Below, piece by piece: positions 22,096 to 33,425 of a stretch of 36,791 bases of DNA. Position 1 is the first letter of the stretch. Each line of letters opens with the position of its first letter. The stretch comes from Oligoflexia bacterium. Its GTDB lineage: Bacteria > Bdellovibrionota > Bdellovibrionia > JABDDW01. The position numbers and the translations under genes were made by a program. The DNA lies in contig JAHFAE010000021.1 in NCBI GenBank assembly GCA_023250675.1, forward strand, positions 1 to 36,791. Reading direction: 5' to 3'. The notes beneath the pieces were generated by a model. The model was not told the DNA's origin and did not search any database. It was given only the letters and a program-made list of their open reading frames with translations.

Positions 22096-24567
22096 TCATG
22101 CGTTACCAACGGGTGTTTCATTTTCGACATCTCGCTCTTCCACCACGGGGGCGAGACTTACAACTTTTTCGTCATCAGATATTTTAATTAGTCTGACCCC
22201 TTGAGTATTTCGGCCTAATATCGAAATATCTCTGACCGACATGCGAATAACTTGGCCTTTACTTGTAATGACCATGAGGTCGTCTTCTTCGGGCACCATT
22301 CTGGTTCCGATTACAGCACCCACTTTGTCTGTGGTTTTCTGAGTGATGATCCCTACGCCACCCCGACTCTGCGTTCGGTACTCTGATATTTCAGTGCGTT
22401 TGCCATATCCATTAATGGTGACAGCTAATACTGTCCCTTTGTTTTCTCTATTAAAAATTTCTAACCCTACGACGCGGTCGCCGGCACTTAGGGTAATTCC
22501 TTTTACACCTCGGGCTGCTCGCCCCACGGGCCGCACGTCATCTTCAGGGAATCGAATGGACATTCCCTCAGCCGTAGATAAGAAAATATCTGATTTTCCA
22601 TCAGAAAGTTTGGCGTCAATAAGTTCGTCATCTAGGTCTGTAGTGAGTGCAATAATACCGTTTGAACGAACATTAGAAAATTGTGATAATTCCGTTTTCT
22701 TTATAATTCCGTTTTTGGTAACCATCACGACGAATTTGCCTTCTACGAATTCTCTCACGGGCAAAATTGCCTTTACCTTTTCATTGTTGGCTAAGTTCAA
22801 AACATTGGCTATGGCCTTACCTTTTGCTGCTCGAGATGCAAGTGGGAGCGAATGGACCATAACCCAATGAATCTTACCTTTATCCGTAAAACATAAGAGC
22901 TGGCTGTGGGTACTGGCCACAAAAAGACTCGTTACAAAATCTTCTTCACGAGTCTCCATTCCCTTCGTTCCCCGACCACCTCGTTTTTGACTTCGGTATT
23001 GGTCAGTGGGGTTTCGCTTGATATATCCAGTGTGAGTAATCGTTACGACCATCTCCACTTCTTCAATGACATCTAGTTCGCTTAACTCTTCTTTTTCGCC
23101 AATAATTTTCGTTCGGCGCTTGTCACCAAAGCGAGTTTTAATATCGCTTAGCTCTTCTTTTATAAGATCAAAAATAAGTTTTTCGCTGCCCAAAATCTCT
23201 TTTATTTTGGCAATAAACTCTAATATTTCTTTGTGTTCGGCAAGAATTTTATCTCGTTCTAAACCGGTTAATCGTTGCAATCTCATTTCTAGAATTGCCT
23301 GAGACTGAACTTCACTAAATTTAAATTTTAAGCTTAACGCCGCTCTTGCTTCATCGGCTGCTTTAGATTTTTTTATAGTGGCAATAACATCGTCGATACT
23401 TTCAAGGGCGAGTTTTAAACCTTCCAGAATATGGGCGCGTTCTTGGGCCTTTCTGAGTTCATAAATGCTTCGACGAACAACAACGTCGCGACGATGATCG
23501 ACAAAGGCCTGAAGCATGCCACGCAGATCAAAAATCTTAGGCTGGCCATTATCAAGAGCCAACATTATTATTCCAAAAGTGGCTTCAAGTTGAGTGTGTT
23601 TAAAGAGCCGGTTTAGAACGACGTTTCCGTTATCTCCTTTTTTGATTTCGATAACGATCCGCATTCCTTCTCGAGAGCTCTCATCTCGAATATCTGAGAT
23701 GCCCTCGATTTTTTTGTCTCTAATAAGGTCTGCAATACTCTCAATAAGTTTTGCCTTATTGACCATGTAGGGTAGTTCAGTAACAACGATTTGTTCTTTA
23801 TCACCTTTGCGAGTTTCAATTTCGGCGGACGCCCGCATGGTAATGATTCCTTTGCCCGTCGAGTAGGCCTGCTTGATTCCTTTTCGACCAGCAATAAAAC
23901 CCGAGGTGGGAAAGTCAGGCCCCGGAATAATTTTAAATAATCCTTCGCTGTCAATCGTTGGGTTATCAATGATGGCCAAACAACCTTCTATAATTTCAGA
24001 TAAGTTATGGGGTGGAATATTGGTTGCCATTCCAACTGCAATCCCAGAGCTTCCGTTTACAAGGAGTGTTGGAACTTTCGAAGGAAGAACCGTGGGAATC
24101 TGTAACGAGTCATCGTAATTGGGCCCAAAATCGACGGTCGCCTTGTCGATGTCTGCTAAGAGCTCTTCGGCAAATTTCGACATTCTAATTTCGGTGTAAC
24201 GCATGGCCGCAGCTGAATCGCCGTCTATGGAACCAAAATTTCCTTGACCATCTACCAACGGATACCTCATCGAAAAGTCTTGGGCCATTCTCACAATGGT
24301 GTCGTAAATGGCCGCATCCCCGTGGGGGTGATATTTACCCATGACATCCCCGACGATCCGGGCGGCTTTTCTATAGGGTTTATTATGAAGGTTAGACTGC
24401 TCCCACATTCCAAAAAGTACGCGCCGATGAACGGGCTTTAATCCGTCTCTCACGTCAGGCAAAGCTCTGCCGACAATGACGCTCATGGAGTACTGAAGGT
24501 AAGCGCTCCTCATCTCTGTTTCTATATTGATGGGGCTTATGCCTTGATTCGGTGTTAATTCTTCCAT
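22096..24567 (-). CDS. gyrA: DNA gyrase subunit A
   Basis: 823 residues. The breakage-reunion domain has RALPDVRDGLKPVHRR, the quinolone-region KYHPHGDAAIYDTIVRMAQ and the catalytic tyrosine Y124 in AAMRYTEIR. The C-terminal domain carries the GyrA box as QKRGGRGTKG (the usual form is QRRGGKG), which marks gyrase against topoisomerase IV. With GyrB it adds negative supercoils. Its ATG follows the gyrB TAG without a gap. Residue A85 stands where E. coli has Ser83, the main quinolone-contact position; D89 matches Asp87. Confidence 0.98.
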   Translation of the reverse strand: MEELTPNQGISPINIETEMRSAYLQYSMSVIVGRALPDVRDGLKPVHRRVLFGMWEQSNLHNKPYRKAARIVGDVMGKYHPHGDAAIYDTIVRMAQDFSMRYPLVDGQGNFGSIDGDSAAAMRYTEIRMSKFAEELLADIDKATVDFGPNYDDSLQIPTVLPSKVPTLLVNGSSGIAVGMATNIPPHNLSEIIEGCLAIIDNPTIDSEGLFKIIPGPDFPTSGFIAGRKGIKQAYSTGKGIITMRASAEIETRKGDKEQIVVTELPYMVNKAKLIESIADLIRDKKIEGISDIRDESSREGMRIVIEIKKGDNGNVVLNRLFKHTQLEATFGIIMLALDNGQPKIFDLRGMLQAFVDHRRDVVVRRSIYELRKAQERAHILEGLKLALESIDDVIATIKKSKAADEARAALSLKFKFSEVQSQAILEMRLQRLTGLERDKILAEHKEILEFIAKIKEILGSEKLIFDLIKEELSDIKTRFGDKRRTKIIGEKEELSELDVIEEVEMVVTITHTGYIKRNPTDQYRSQKRGGRGTKGMETREEDFVTSLFVASTHSQLLCFTDKGKIHWVMVHSLPLASRAAKGKAIANVLNLANNEKVKAILPVREFVEGKFVVMVTKNGIIKKTELSQFSNVRSNGIIALTTDLDDELIDAKLSDGKSDIFLSTAEGMSIRFPEDDVRPVGRAARGVKGITLSAGDRVVGLEIFNRENKGTVLAVTINGYGKRTEISEYRTQSRGGVGIITQKTTDKVGAVIGTRMVPEEDDLMVITSKGQVIRMSVRDISILGRNTQGVRLIKISDDEKVVSLAPVVEERDVENETPVGNA

Positions 24568-28133
<3,566 letters not shown>

Positions 28134-28139
28134 AGCACA

Positions 28140-29258
28140 TCAAATGCGCATGGGCATAACGACGCAAGTGTAATTGCTGTCGCTAGACGGACGCACAATG
28201 CCCGGTGAGAGTTGGTCATTGAGCTCAATATCTATTTCGTCGTCTTGAATATTATTTAAAATATCCATAAGATATTTTGCATTAAATCCAATTTTCAAAG
28301 AATCTCCTACATATCGAACATCTATTTCTTCTTTAGCATCTCCCATTTCAGGGTTGTTAGAATAAATTTCCATAGCATTTTTAGAAATTGATAACGTAAT
28401 TCCTTTACTCTTTTGATTTGAAAGAAGTGATACACGCCTTAAGCAAGACAAAAGATCTTCTCTTGAAACAACAACATGTTTTTGAAGTCGAGCGGGAATG
28501 AGTTGTTGATAATTGGGGTATTTACCATCAATCAATCTAATCATTAAAACAGTGGTATCTCTTTTAACTATCAAATGAGACCCTTCAAATGCCATCTCAA
28601 GAGATCCTTCTCCACCTTCTAATAATTTTTTAAGTTCGAAGAGTCCTTTTTTAGGTATGATTACACCATCTGACTTTTTTACGGGAAGTGGAAATTCTAC
28701 TTTTTTGTCAATAAGACTTAATCGATGACCATCGGTAGCCACCATCCTAAAATTTGTGCCACCTTCACCACCTACTCTTTCAAAATAAACTCCGTTAAGA
28801 TGATAGCGCGTTTCATCGTTACTGACGCTATAAATCGTCTTTTCAATCATATCGTGCATGATCTGACCGTGAACTCTCACAAAATCTTTGGTGCTATAAC
28901 TAGGAAATGTTGGAAACTCTTCTGCTGAAGTCCCTACAATATTAAAAATGGCCTTCTTACTTTTTATCTCCAGCCAATTATTATCTTTCTTAACAACCTG
29001 AATAGTTGAATCGGAAAGTTCTTTAACTAAATCTAATAGATTTTTAGCACTTACTGCTACTTTGCCCTCTTGTTCTACTTTTGCTGGGGCTTCATCTTTA
29101 AGGCTTACTTCTGTATCAGTAGCGTAGATTACGGTTTTACCCTTTTCTGCAACTAAAAGAGCGTTAGAAAGAATAGGCATGGTATTTCTTTTTTCAATAA
29201 CGTTTTGTGTTTTTTGAAGAATCTTTAAAAAATCTGCTTTTTCAATTTCAAATTTCAT
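28140..29258 (-). CDS. dnaN: DNA polymerase III beta subunit (sliding clamp)
   Basis: 372 residues, the usual size for the three-domain clamp that holds DNA polymerase on DNA. Recognisable stretches are TQNVIEKRNTMPILSNALL near the N-terminus, RMVATDGHRLSL in the second domain and the C-terminal YVVMP-like end (YTCVVMPMRI), which forms part of the peptide-binding pocket. AGAAGGG lies about 12 bases before ATG. It is separated from dnaA by the 223-base origin region, and is followed by recF. Confidence 0.97.
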   Translation of the reverse strand: MKFEIEKADFLKILQKTQNVIEKRNTMPILSNALLVAEKGKTVIYATDTEVSLKDEAPAKVEQEGKVAVSAKNLLDLVKELSDSTIQVVKKDNNWLEIKSKKAIFNIVGTSAEEFPTFPSYSTKDFVRVHGQIMHDMIEKTIYSVSNDETRYHLNGVYFERVGGEGGTNFRMVATDGHRLSLIDKKVEFPLPVKKSDGVIIPKKGLFELKKLLEGGEGSLEMAFEGSHLIVKRDTTVLMIRLIDGKYPNYQQLIPARLQKHVVVSREDLLSCLRRVSLLSNQKSKGITLSISKNAMEIYSNNPEMGDAKEEIDVRYVGDSLKIGFNAKYLMDILNNIQDDEIDIELNDQLSPGIVRPSSDSNYTCVVMPMRI

Positions 29259-29309
29259 TTTCTTTCGTGCCCTTCTCTTTCAAACTATTTATTAAAATTT
29301 AAAAAACTG

Positions 29310-29324
29310 TAGTAGTAGTAGTAG
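29310..29324 (+). repeat. DnaA-trio array, (TAG)x5
   Basis: Five uninterrupted TAG trinucleotides lie between the AT-rich stretch and a DnaA box. The known DnaA-trio element reads 3'-GAT-5' away from a DnaA box, and this array fits that orientation on the plus strand. DnaA binds such single-stranded repeats while opening the origin. Confidence 0.7.
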
Positions 29325-29328
29325 TTGC

Positions 29329-29337
29329 TGTTGATAA
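29329..29337 (-). promoter_or_regulatory. DnaA box beside the trio array (TTATCAACA)
   Basis: On the minus strand this reads TTATCAACA, one mismatch from TTATCCACA. It lies four bases from the last TAG. Confidence 0.55.
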
Positions 29338-29424
29338 CTCTCAATTCCGGTTAACTTTCTAATAACATTGGTAAAGTATTTCAAATTTACTGGGGAAAAT
29401 TACATACAATACTCCTTTTGCCGA

Positions 29425-29433
29425 TGTGAATAA
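29425..29433 (-). promoter_or_regulatory. DnaA box (TTATTCACA)
   Basis: The minus strand reads TTATTCACA, a full match to the TTATNCACA consensus. It faces the three boxes that follow it. Confidence 0.75.
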
Positions 29434-29445
29434 CTAAATCTAAAG

Positions 29446-29479
29446 ATATCCACAATGACTATCCACATAGTTATCCACA
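29446..29479 (+). promoter_or_regulatory. cluster of three DnaA boxes
   Basis: ATATCCACA (29446-29454), CTATCCACA (29459-29467) and the perfect TTATCCACA (29471-29479) point the same way with starts 13 and 12 bases apart, about one helical turn. They sit directly after the dnaA stop. Confidence 0.85.
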
Positions 29480-29481
29480 AC

Positions 29482-30867
29482 TCACATGGACGTCCACTGT
29501 GAATTGTTAATACCAGTCTCTAACCTGCTGACTATACTTTTAAAATCCATATCTTCTTGTAACATTTTCTTGATCTTGGTTTCGGCATGAATAACAGTCG
29601 TATGGTCTTTGCCAAAGGCACGGCCTATCTCTGCGTAACCCGAGTCTAAGAGTTTGCGCGCAAAATACATAGCAAGTTGTCTTGGCTCTACTAAAGTTTT
29701 GACTCTACTCACCGATTTTAAATCTTTTGCCGTAAGTTGGTAGTGGTCCGCTACTCGAGAAATCAGTTCTTCTATGGTTAATCCCTCTTTTTGATGATTG
29801 ATAGTAGCGGCAAAAACCTCTTTAGATAAATCCATTGTTACGGCAACCCCACGAAGTTCTGCATACATTCGAATAGTGGCCAGATTTCCCTCTAATTCTC
29901 GAACACTTTTTTTAGAGATCTTTGCGATCAATGTAATGACTTCATCGGGAACGTAAACTCCTGCTTTTTCAGCCTTATATCGGAGGATAGCCATGCGAGT
30001 ATCTATGTCCGGAGGTTGGATATCCACCGTAGATCCCCACTCAAGTCTTGTGCGTATTCGATCTTCCAATCCGGCCATTTCTCTTGGCAACTTGTCGCTT
30101 GCCACGACAACCTGCTTGCCGGAATCATGAAATGAGTTGAAGGTATAAAAGAATTCCTCTTGTGAGGAGTTGGTTCTGGAAATGACGTGGATGTCGTCCA
30201 TTATTAAAAAATCGTATGATTCTCTATATTTGCGTCTAAATCGATCCATTTGGCCATGGCGAATGCAGGTCACTACATCGTTAATAAATCTTTCTCCAGA
30301 CACGTAACAAATTCTAACATTCGGATTTTTTTCTCTGACAGAATTTCCTACTGCATTTAGGAGGTGGGTTTTGCCTGTACCTGACGGCCCACAAACAAAA
30401 AGAGGATTAACGCTGTCTCCAGGTCTTTCTGATATTGAATGACACGCAGCATGAGCAAATTGATTTCCTTGACCAACCACAAAGGTTCCAAAAGTGTACT
30501 CCGGGTTCAAAAAATCCTTTCTTTGATTTTCCTTAGTATTTCCGGAACCTTCTGTAGTTTCAGTGCCACCTGGGACCAGATTTTCTGGAGGAGGATCTTG
30601 AGGCAAATTCAGAGGATTTATAACGAGTTCAATTTTGAAAGGCGCTTGAAAATGAGTAGCCACGGCCTTTTCTAAGGCAGACATAAAATTAGAGGAGATC
30701 CACTCTCGATACATAGACCCCGGCACACCAATTTTTATAATTTTACCGATTGCCGAATCTTCAATAGCTTCTAGAGATGTTGATTCTAACCAAGTGGTGT
30801 AAGTTCGCTCGTTCGTGCTATTGCGTAGGACAAACCGGACTTTTTCCCAAAGCTCGTAATGCGACAT
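29482..30867 (-). CDS. dnaA: chromosomal replication initiator DnaA
   Basis: 461 residues. Domain I (MSHYELWEKVRFVLR...TTWLES) is followed by a linker rich in P, E, T and G (about 85-120), the AAA+ domain with GPSGTGKT (160-167) and Walker B FLIMDDIH, and the DNA-binding domain IV with GRAFGKDHTTVIHA (from about 415). DnaA binds DnaA boxes and opens oriC. I chose the ATG at 30867 because domain I starts there in the family; AAGGG lies ten bases before it. A longer frame from a TTG at 30927 would translate a DnaA box and is unlikely. Confidence 0.97.
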   Translation of the reverse strand: MSHYELWEKVRFVLRNSTNERTYTTWLESTSLEAIEDSAIGKIIKIGVPGSMYREWISSNFMSALEKAVATHFQAPFKIELVINPLNLPQDPPPENLVPGGTETTEGSGNTKENQRKDFLNPEYTFGTFVVGQGNQFAHAACHSISERPGDSVNPLFVCGPSGTGKTHLLNAVGNSVREKNPNVRICYVSGERFINDVVTCIRHGQMDRFRRKYRESYDFLIMDDIHVISRTNSSQEEFFYTFNSFHDSGKQVVVASDKLPREMAGLEDRIRTRLEWGSTVDIQPPDIDTRMAILRYKAEKAGVYVPDEVITLIAKISKKSVRELEGNLATIRMYAELRGVAVTMDLSKEVFAATINHQKEGLTIEELISRVADHYQLTAKDLKSVSRVKTLVEPRQLAMYFARKLLDSGYAEIGRAFGKDHTTVIHAETKIKKMLQEDMDFKSIVSRLETGINNSQWTSM

Positions 30868-30911
30868 TTCGACGCGGCCCTTTGCAACTAGAAAGTCACT
30901 CCTAACAGACT

Positions 30912-30920
30912 TGTGGATAA
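30912..30920 (-). promoter_or_regulatory. perfect DnaA box in the dnaA leader
   Basis: The minus strand reads TTATCCACA, 45 bases upstream of the dnaA ATG and about 30 bases downstream of the predicted start of transcription. It is well placed for DnaA to repress its own gene or to act as a second origin sub-region. Confidence 0.75.
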
Positions 30921-30931
30921 CTTTCAACTTC

Positions 30932-30964
30932 TTGACAAGATAAATGATTTAGTGGTTTTATAAT
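30932..30964 (+). promoter_or_regulatory. possible rpmH promoter
   Basis: A perfect TTGACA (30932-30937) and a perfect TATAAT (30959-30964) point toward rpmH, but the spacer is 21 bases, longer than sigma-70 normally tolerates. The -10 overlaps that of the divergent dnaA promoter. One hexamer may be fortuitous. Confidence 0.3.
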
Positions 30965-30986
30965 ACCCTTTTGGACGCTGTGTAAA
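30957..30986 (-). promoter_or_regulatory. candidate dnaA promoter
   Basis: The minus strand has TTTACA, an 18-base spacer and TATAAA (both 5/6 matches to sigma-70 hexamers). Transcription would begin near 30950, giving a leader of about 80 bases that contains the DnaA box. Confidence 0.5.
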
Positions 30987-31031
30987 TTGACGTAATTTTT
31001 CTATGTCGTAATTGATTTAAGAGGGTATTCC

Positions 31032-31181
31032 ATGAAACGCACATTTCAGCCAAGCCGCCGTAAACGCATTAGAACTCACGGGTTTTTAACCAGAATGGCC
31101 ACAAAAAATGGCCGCGCTGTGTTGAGTCGACGCCGTGCAAAAGGGCGAAAGCGTCTTGCCCCAACAATCAGTTCAAAATAG
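31032..31181 (+). CDS. rpmH: 50S ribosomal protein L34
   Basis: 49 residues beginning [19 protein letters not shown] and ending LAPTISSK, very rich in Arg and Lys and with the typical L34 core ([22 protein letters not shown]). L34 is a structural protein of the large ribosomal subunit. GAGGG lies six bases before the ATG. It starts the plus-strand run to mnmG and overlaps rnpA. Confidence 0.97.
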   Translation: MKRTFQPSRRKRIRTHGFLTRMATKNGRAVLSRRRAKGRKRLAPTISSK

Positions 31182-31539
31182 AAAATCGAAGAAAATAAAT
31201 CTTAAGAGGCGCGGTGATTTCCTTAAAACGTATAAAGGAAATTTTGTACGCAAGGAGCTTCTTACGGTCTATGGGCGATGCAATGGGCGAAGCAGGTTTC
31301 GATTGGGAATTACGGCCCCCAAAACGATTGGCTCCGCAGTTATTCGAAATAAATACAAGCGATGGTGTCGAGAGATTTTTAGAGAGTTAGAGATCGACAT
31401 AAATTTTAAGCCAATGGATTTGAATGTATTTGTTGGCAACAAGAGTTTTAAAAAAGAGGATTTTAAGAATGTTAAATTCAAGGAATTTAAAGGGCAACTT
31501 CACTCTGCACTTCAGGCCCTTTTCAAAAGCACTCGTTAG
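31135..31539 (+). CDS. rnpA: ribonuclease P protein component
   Basis: 134 residues if the GTG at 31135 is used; it helps the RNase P RNA mature tRNA 5' ends. The family pattern is clear: [14 protein letters not shown] near the start, [18 protein letters not shown] and the RNR motif [14 protein letters not shown]. There is no ATG before this core. The choices are GTG at 31135 or TTG at 31156 (AAGGG ten bases upstream, which I slightly prefer). Either way the gene begins inside rpmH in another frame, by 47 or 26 bases. Confidence 0.92.
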   Translation: MQKGESVLPQQSVQNRKSKKINLKRRGDFLKTYKGNFVRKELLTVYGRCNGRSRFRLGITAPKTIGSAVIRNKYKRWCREIFRELEIDINFKPMDLNVFVGNKSFKKEDFKNVKFKEFKGQLHSALQALFKSTR

Positions 31540-31765
31540 CTTTACTCTAGCAGGTTTAAGCTTCTATAGATTGCTTATCTCGCCGTTTTTTGGAAGAGGT
31601 TGTCGATATCTTCCTACATGTTCCGCGTACGCGTCTGAAGCCATTGATAAGTTCGGAGTAGTGAAGGGTACCGGTAAGTCTTTGCTGAGAATTTCAAAAT
31701 GTCACCCCTGGGGTGGTAATGGCTATGATCCCGTTATCAAATTCGAAAAAAGGAAAAAGATATAA
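31469..31765 (+). CDS. yidD: membrane protein insertion efficiency factor YidD
   Basis: 98 residues. The YidD signature is plain: YRLLISPFFGRGCRYLPTCSAYASEAI and KCHPWGGNGYDPV, with the invariant cysteines. An amphipathic/hydrophobic N-terminal segment would sit on the inner membrane, where the protein aids YidC. I chose the ATG at 31469 with GAGG nine bases before it; it overlaps the rnpA end by 71 bases. Its stop shares one base with the yidC ATG (TAATG). Confidence 0.93.
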   Translation: MLNSRNLKGNFTLHFRPFSKALVSFTLAGLSFYRLLISPFFGRGCRYLPTCSAYASEAIDKFGVVKGTGKSLLRISKCHPWGGNGYDPVIKFEKRKKI

Positions 31766-33405
31766 TGGAAAATAAGCAGCCGTTTGATGGAAGAACTCTT
31801 GTCGCCATTGTTCTATGTGTCGTCGTCTGGTGGGGCTGGCAAAAATATCTAGAAAATAAATATCCAGAGGTCCTAACGACGAAGACAGAACAAAAAGCAG
31901 TGATTCAAAGTATCGAAAAAACCGCAGCGGAAAAAAGCTTTAAAGAAGAGAAACTTCAATCACTCCCCCCAATGCCGGTGTCAGCTGTTGAAAAAACCTG
32001 GATCTACGAAGACGAAAACGCAAGGTTCACCGTCTCTAGTGTCGGTGGACGAATCTCAGAAATTCAACTTAAAAAATATTTGGGGTCAGATTCTAAAATC
32101 CCCGTTGAGCTTCTGGGTAAAATGGCGCCAGGAAATTTGCTCATATCAACAGATAAGATGCCAACGATGTCTCAAATAAACTACGTGCTCAAGCCGATTT
32201 CAAATACAGAAGTTGAAATTTTAGGAGAGCATCTAGGAGTAATAATTAAAAAAACCCTAACTTTTTTACCTAATAAATATGCGGCAAAGGCAAAGATAGA
32301 TTTAACGGGCAATACCGCAGCTATCGGAAGAGTAAATATTGATGTGGGAGAAGAAGTTTCAAGTTCCAATGGAGCAGAAACGTCCTCATTTTGGAACCCA
32401 AGTAGGGGTAGTGGCGGGTCAGGCGTTGAAACTTTAGAATATTTTTTTAGTCACGGGTCGAAAGCAAACAGAGATCAGGTTCAATTAAAAGATAGTTTTA
32501 AAAGCAGTCATGAGCAAACTCAGTTTGCTTCGGTGGGTTCTCGGTATTTCACGACCCTCATGTTTAACCGGGCAAATATTTTACCTGAAAGCCAAGCCAT
32601 TAAAGAAGGTGGTTCTGCGGTGCTTCGATTTAGCTACCCAGTATTAGATCATGGAGCCCCTATTTCATTTAATTTGGATATGTACTCAGGCCCCAAACTT
32701 CTAGACCAACTCCGCCAATTTGATGGGGAAGCTATATCGGTGATTGATTATGGATACTTCTCTTGGATAGCCCTTCCATTGCTTCAAATCATGAAGTGGT
32801 TCTTTGGTATTTTTCATAATTACGGCGCTGCCATTATTGCTCTTACCATTTTAGTGAGAATCTTAACGTTTCCGTTCACCTATATTTCTTTTAAATCCAT
32901 GAAGTCCATGCAGAAAATTCAGCCTGAGATCGCGAGGCTAAAAGAAATCTACAAGGACAATACTCAAGGGTTGAATATGGAAATGATGAAACTCATGAAA
33001 GAAAACAAAGTGAATCCCATGGGTGGATGTTTGCCCCTTTTTTTACAACTGCCTGTGTTTTGGGCGCTCTATCAGGTTTTGCAGAACTCCATTGAGCTCT
33101 ATCATTCTCCATTTATTTTATGGATTTATGATTTAAGCCAAAAAGACCCCTACTATATTTTGCCAATATTAATGGGCGTGACGATGTTCATACAACAAAA
33201 GACGACTCCAACAACGATGGACCCTGCTCAAGCTAAGATTTTACTTATCATGCCCATATTCTTTTCGTTTCTGATGTTTAGTCTGCCCAGTGGGCTGACA
33301 CTTTATATTTTTGTAAGCACTCTGTTTGGAATAATTCAACAGATTGTCATGATGCGAGACCGCAAGCATCAAGGACAAGGACAAGCCGTCGTTAGAAGAG
33401 CCTAG
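31765..33405 (+). CDS. yidC: membrane protein insertase YidC
   Basis: 546 residues, the long Gram-negative form. An N-terminal helix (TLVAIVLCVVVWWGWQKYL) leads to a large periplasmic domain (about 50-330), then the conserved five-helix-type core with NYGAAIIALTILVRILTFPF (including the key arginine R369), KMQ-like MKSMQKIQPEI, NPMGGCLPLFLQLPVFWALY and FSLPSGLTLYIFVS. It inserts and folds inner-membrane proteins, including Fo subunits such as the c subunit encoded at 19554. AAGG precedes the ATG. The tail is short and basic (VVRRA). Confidence 0.97.
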   Translation: MENKQPFDGRTLVAIVLCVVVWWGWQKYLENKYPEVLTTKTEQKAVIQSIEKTAAEKSFKEEKLQSLPPMPVSAVEKTWIYEDENARFTVSSVGGRISEIQLKKYLGSDSKIPVELLGKMAPGNLLISTDKMPTMSQINYVLKPISNTEVEILGEHLGVIIKKTLTFLPNKYAAKAKIDLTGNTAAIGRVNIDVGEEVSSSNGAETSSFWNPSRGSGGSGVETLEYFFSHGSKANRDQVQLKDSFKSSHEQTQFASVGSRYFTTLMFNRANILPESQAIKEGGSAVLRFSYPVLDHGAPISFNLDMYSGPKLLDQLRQFDGEAISVIDYGYFSWIALPLLQIMKWFFGIFHNYGAAIIALTILVRILTFPFTYISFKSMKSMQKIQPEIARLKEIYKDNTQGLNMEMMKLMKENKVNPMGGCLPLFLQLPVFWALYQVLQNSIELYHSPFILWIYDLSQKDPYYILPILMGVTMFIQQKTTPTTMDPAQAKILLIMPIFFSFLMFSLPSGLTLYIFVSTLFGIIQQIVMMRDRKHQGQGQAVVRRA

Positions 33406-33425
33406 GAGCTCAGAAGGGATTTAAG

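Larger units (their letters stand above)
29259..29481. other. replication origin region (oriC) between dnaA and dnaN
   Basis: The gap holds, from the dnaN side: an AT-rich stretch (about 29281-29308), five TAG trinucleotides (29310-29324), a near-match DnaA box (29329-29337), about 85 bases without clear motifs, an inverted box (29425-29433) and three boxes in a row (29446-29479). This is the layout of a bacterial basal unwinding system. It must also carry any dnaN promoter, which I could not pick out. Confidence 0.85.

Noticed and set aside
22343-22870. 175-codon plus-strand frame opposite gyrA
   Set aside because: Antisense to the GyrA C-terminal domain, serine/proline-rich, no ribosome site.
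30925-30927. TTG at 30927 as the dnaA start
   Set aside because: It would translate a DnaA box and add 20 residues before domain I, which normally begins at the MSHYELW methionine.
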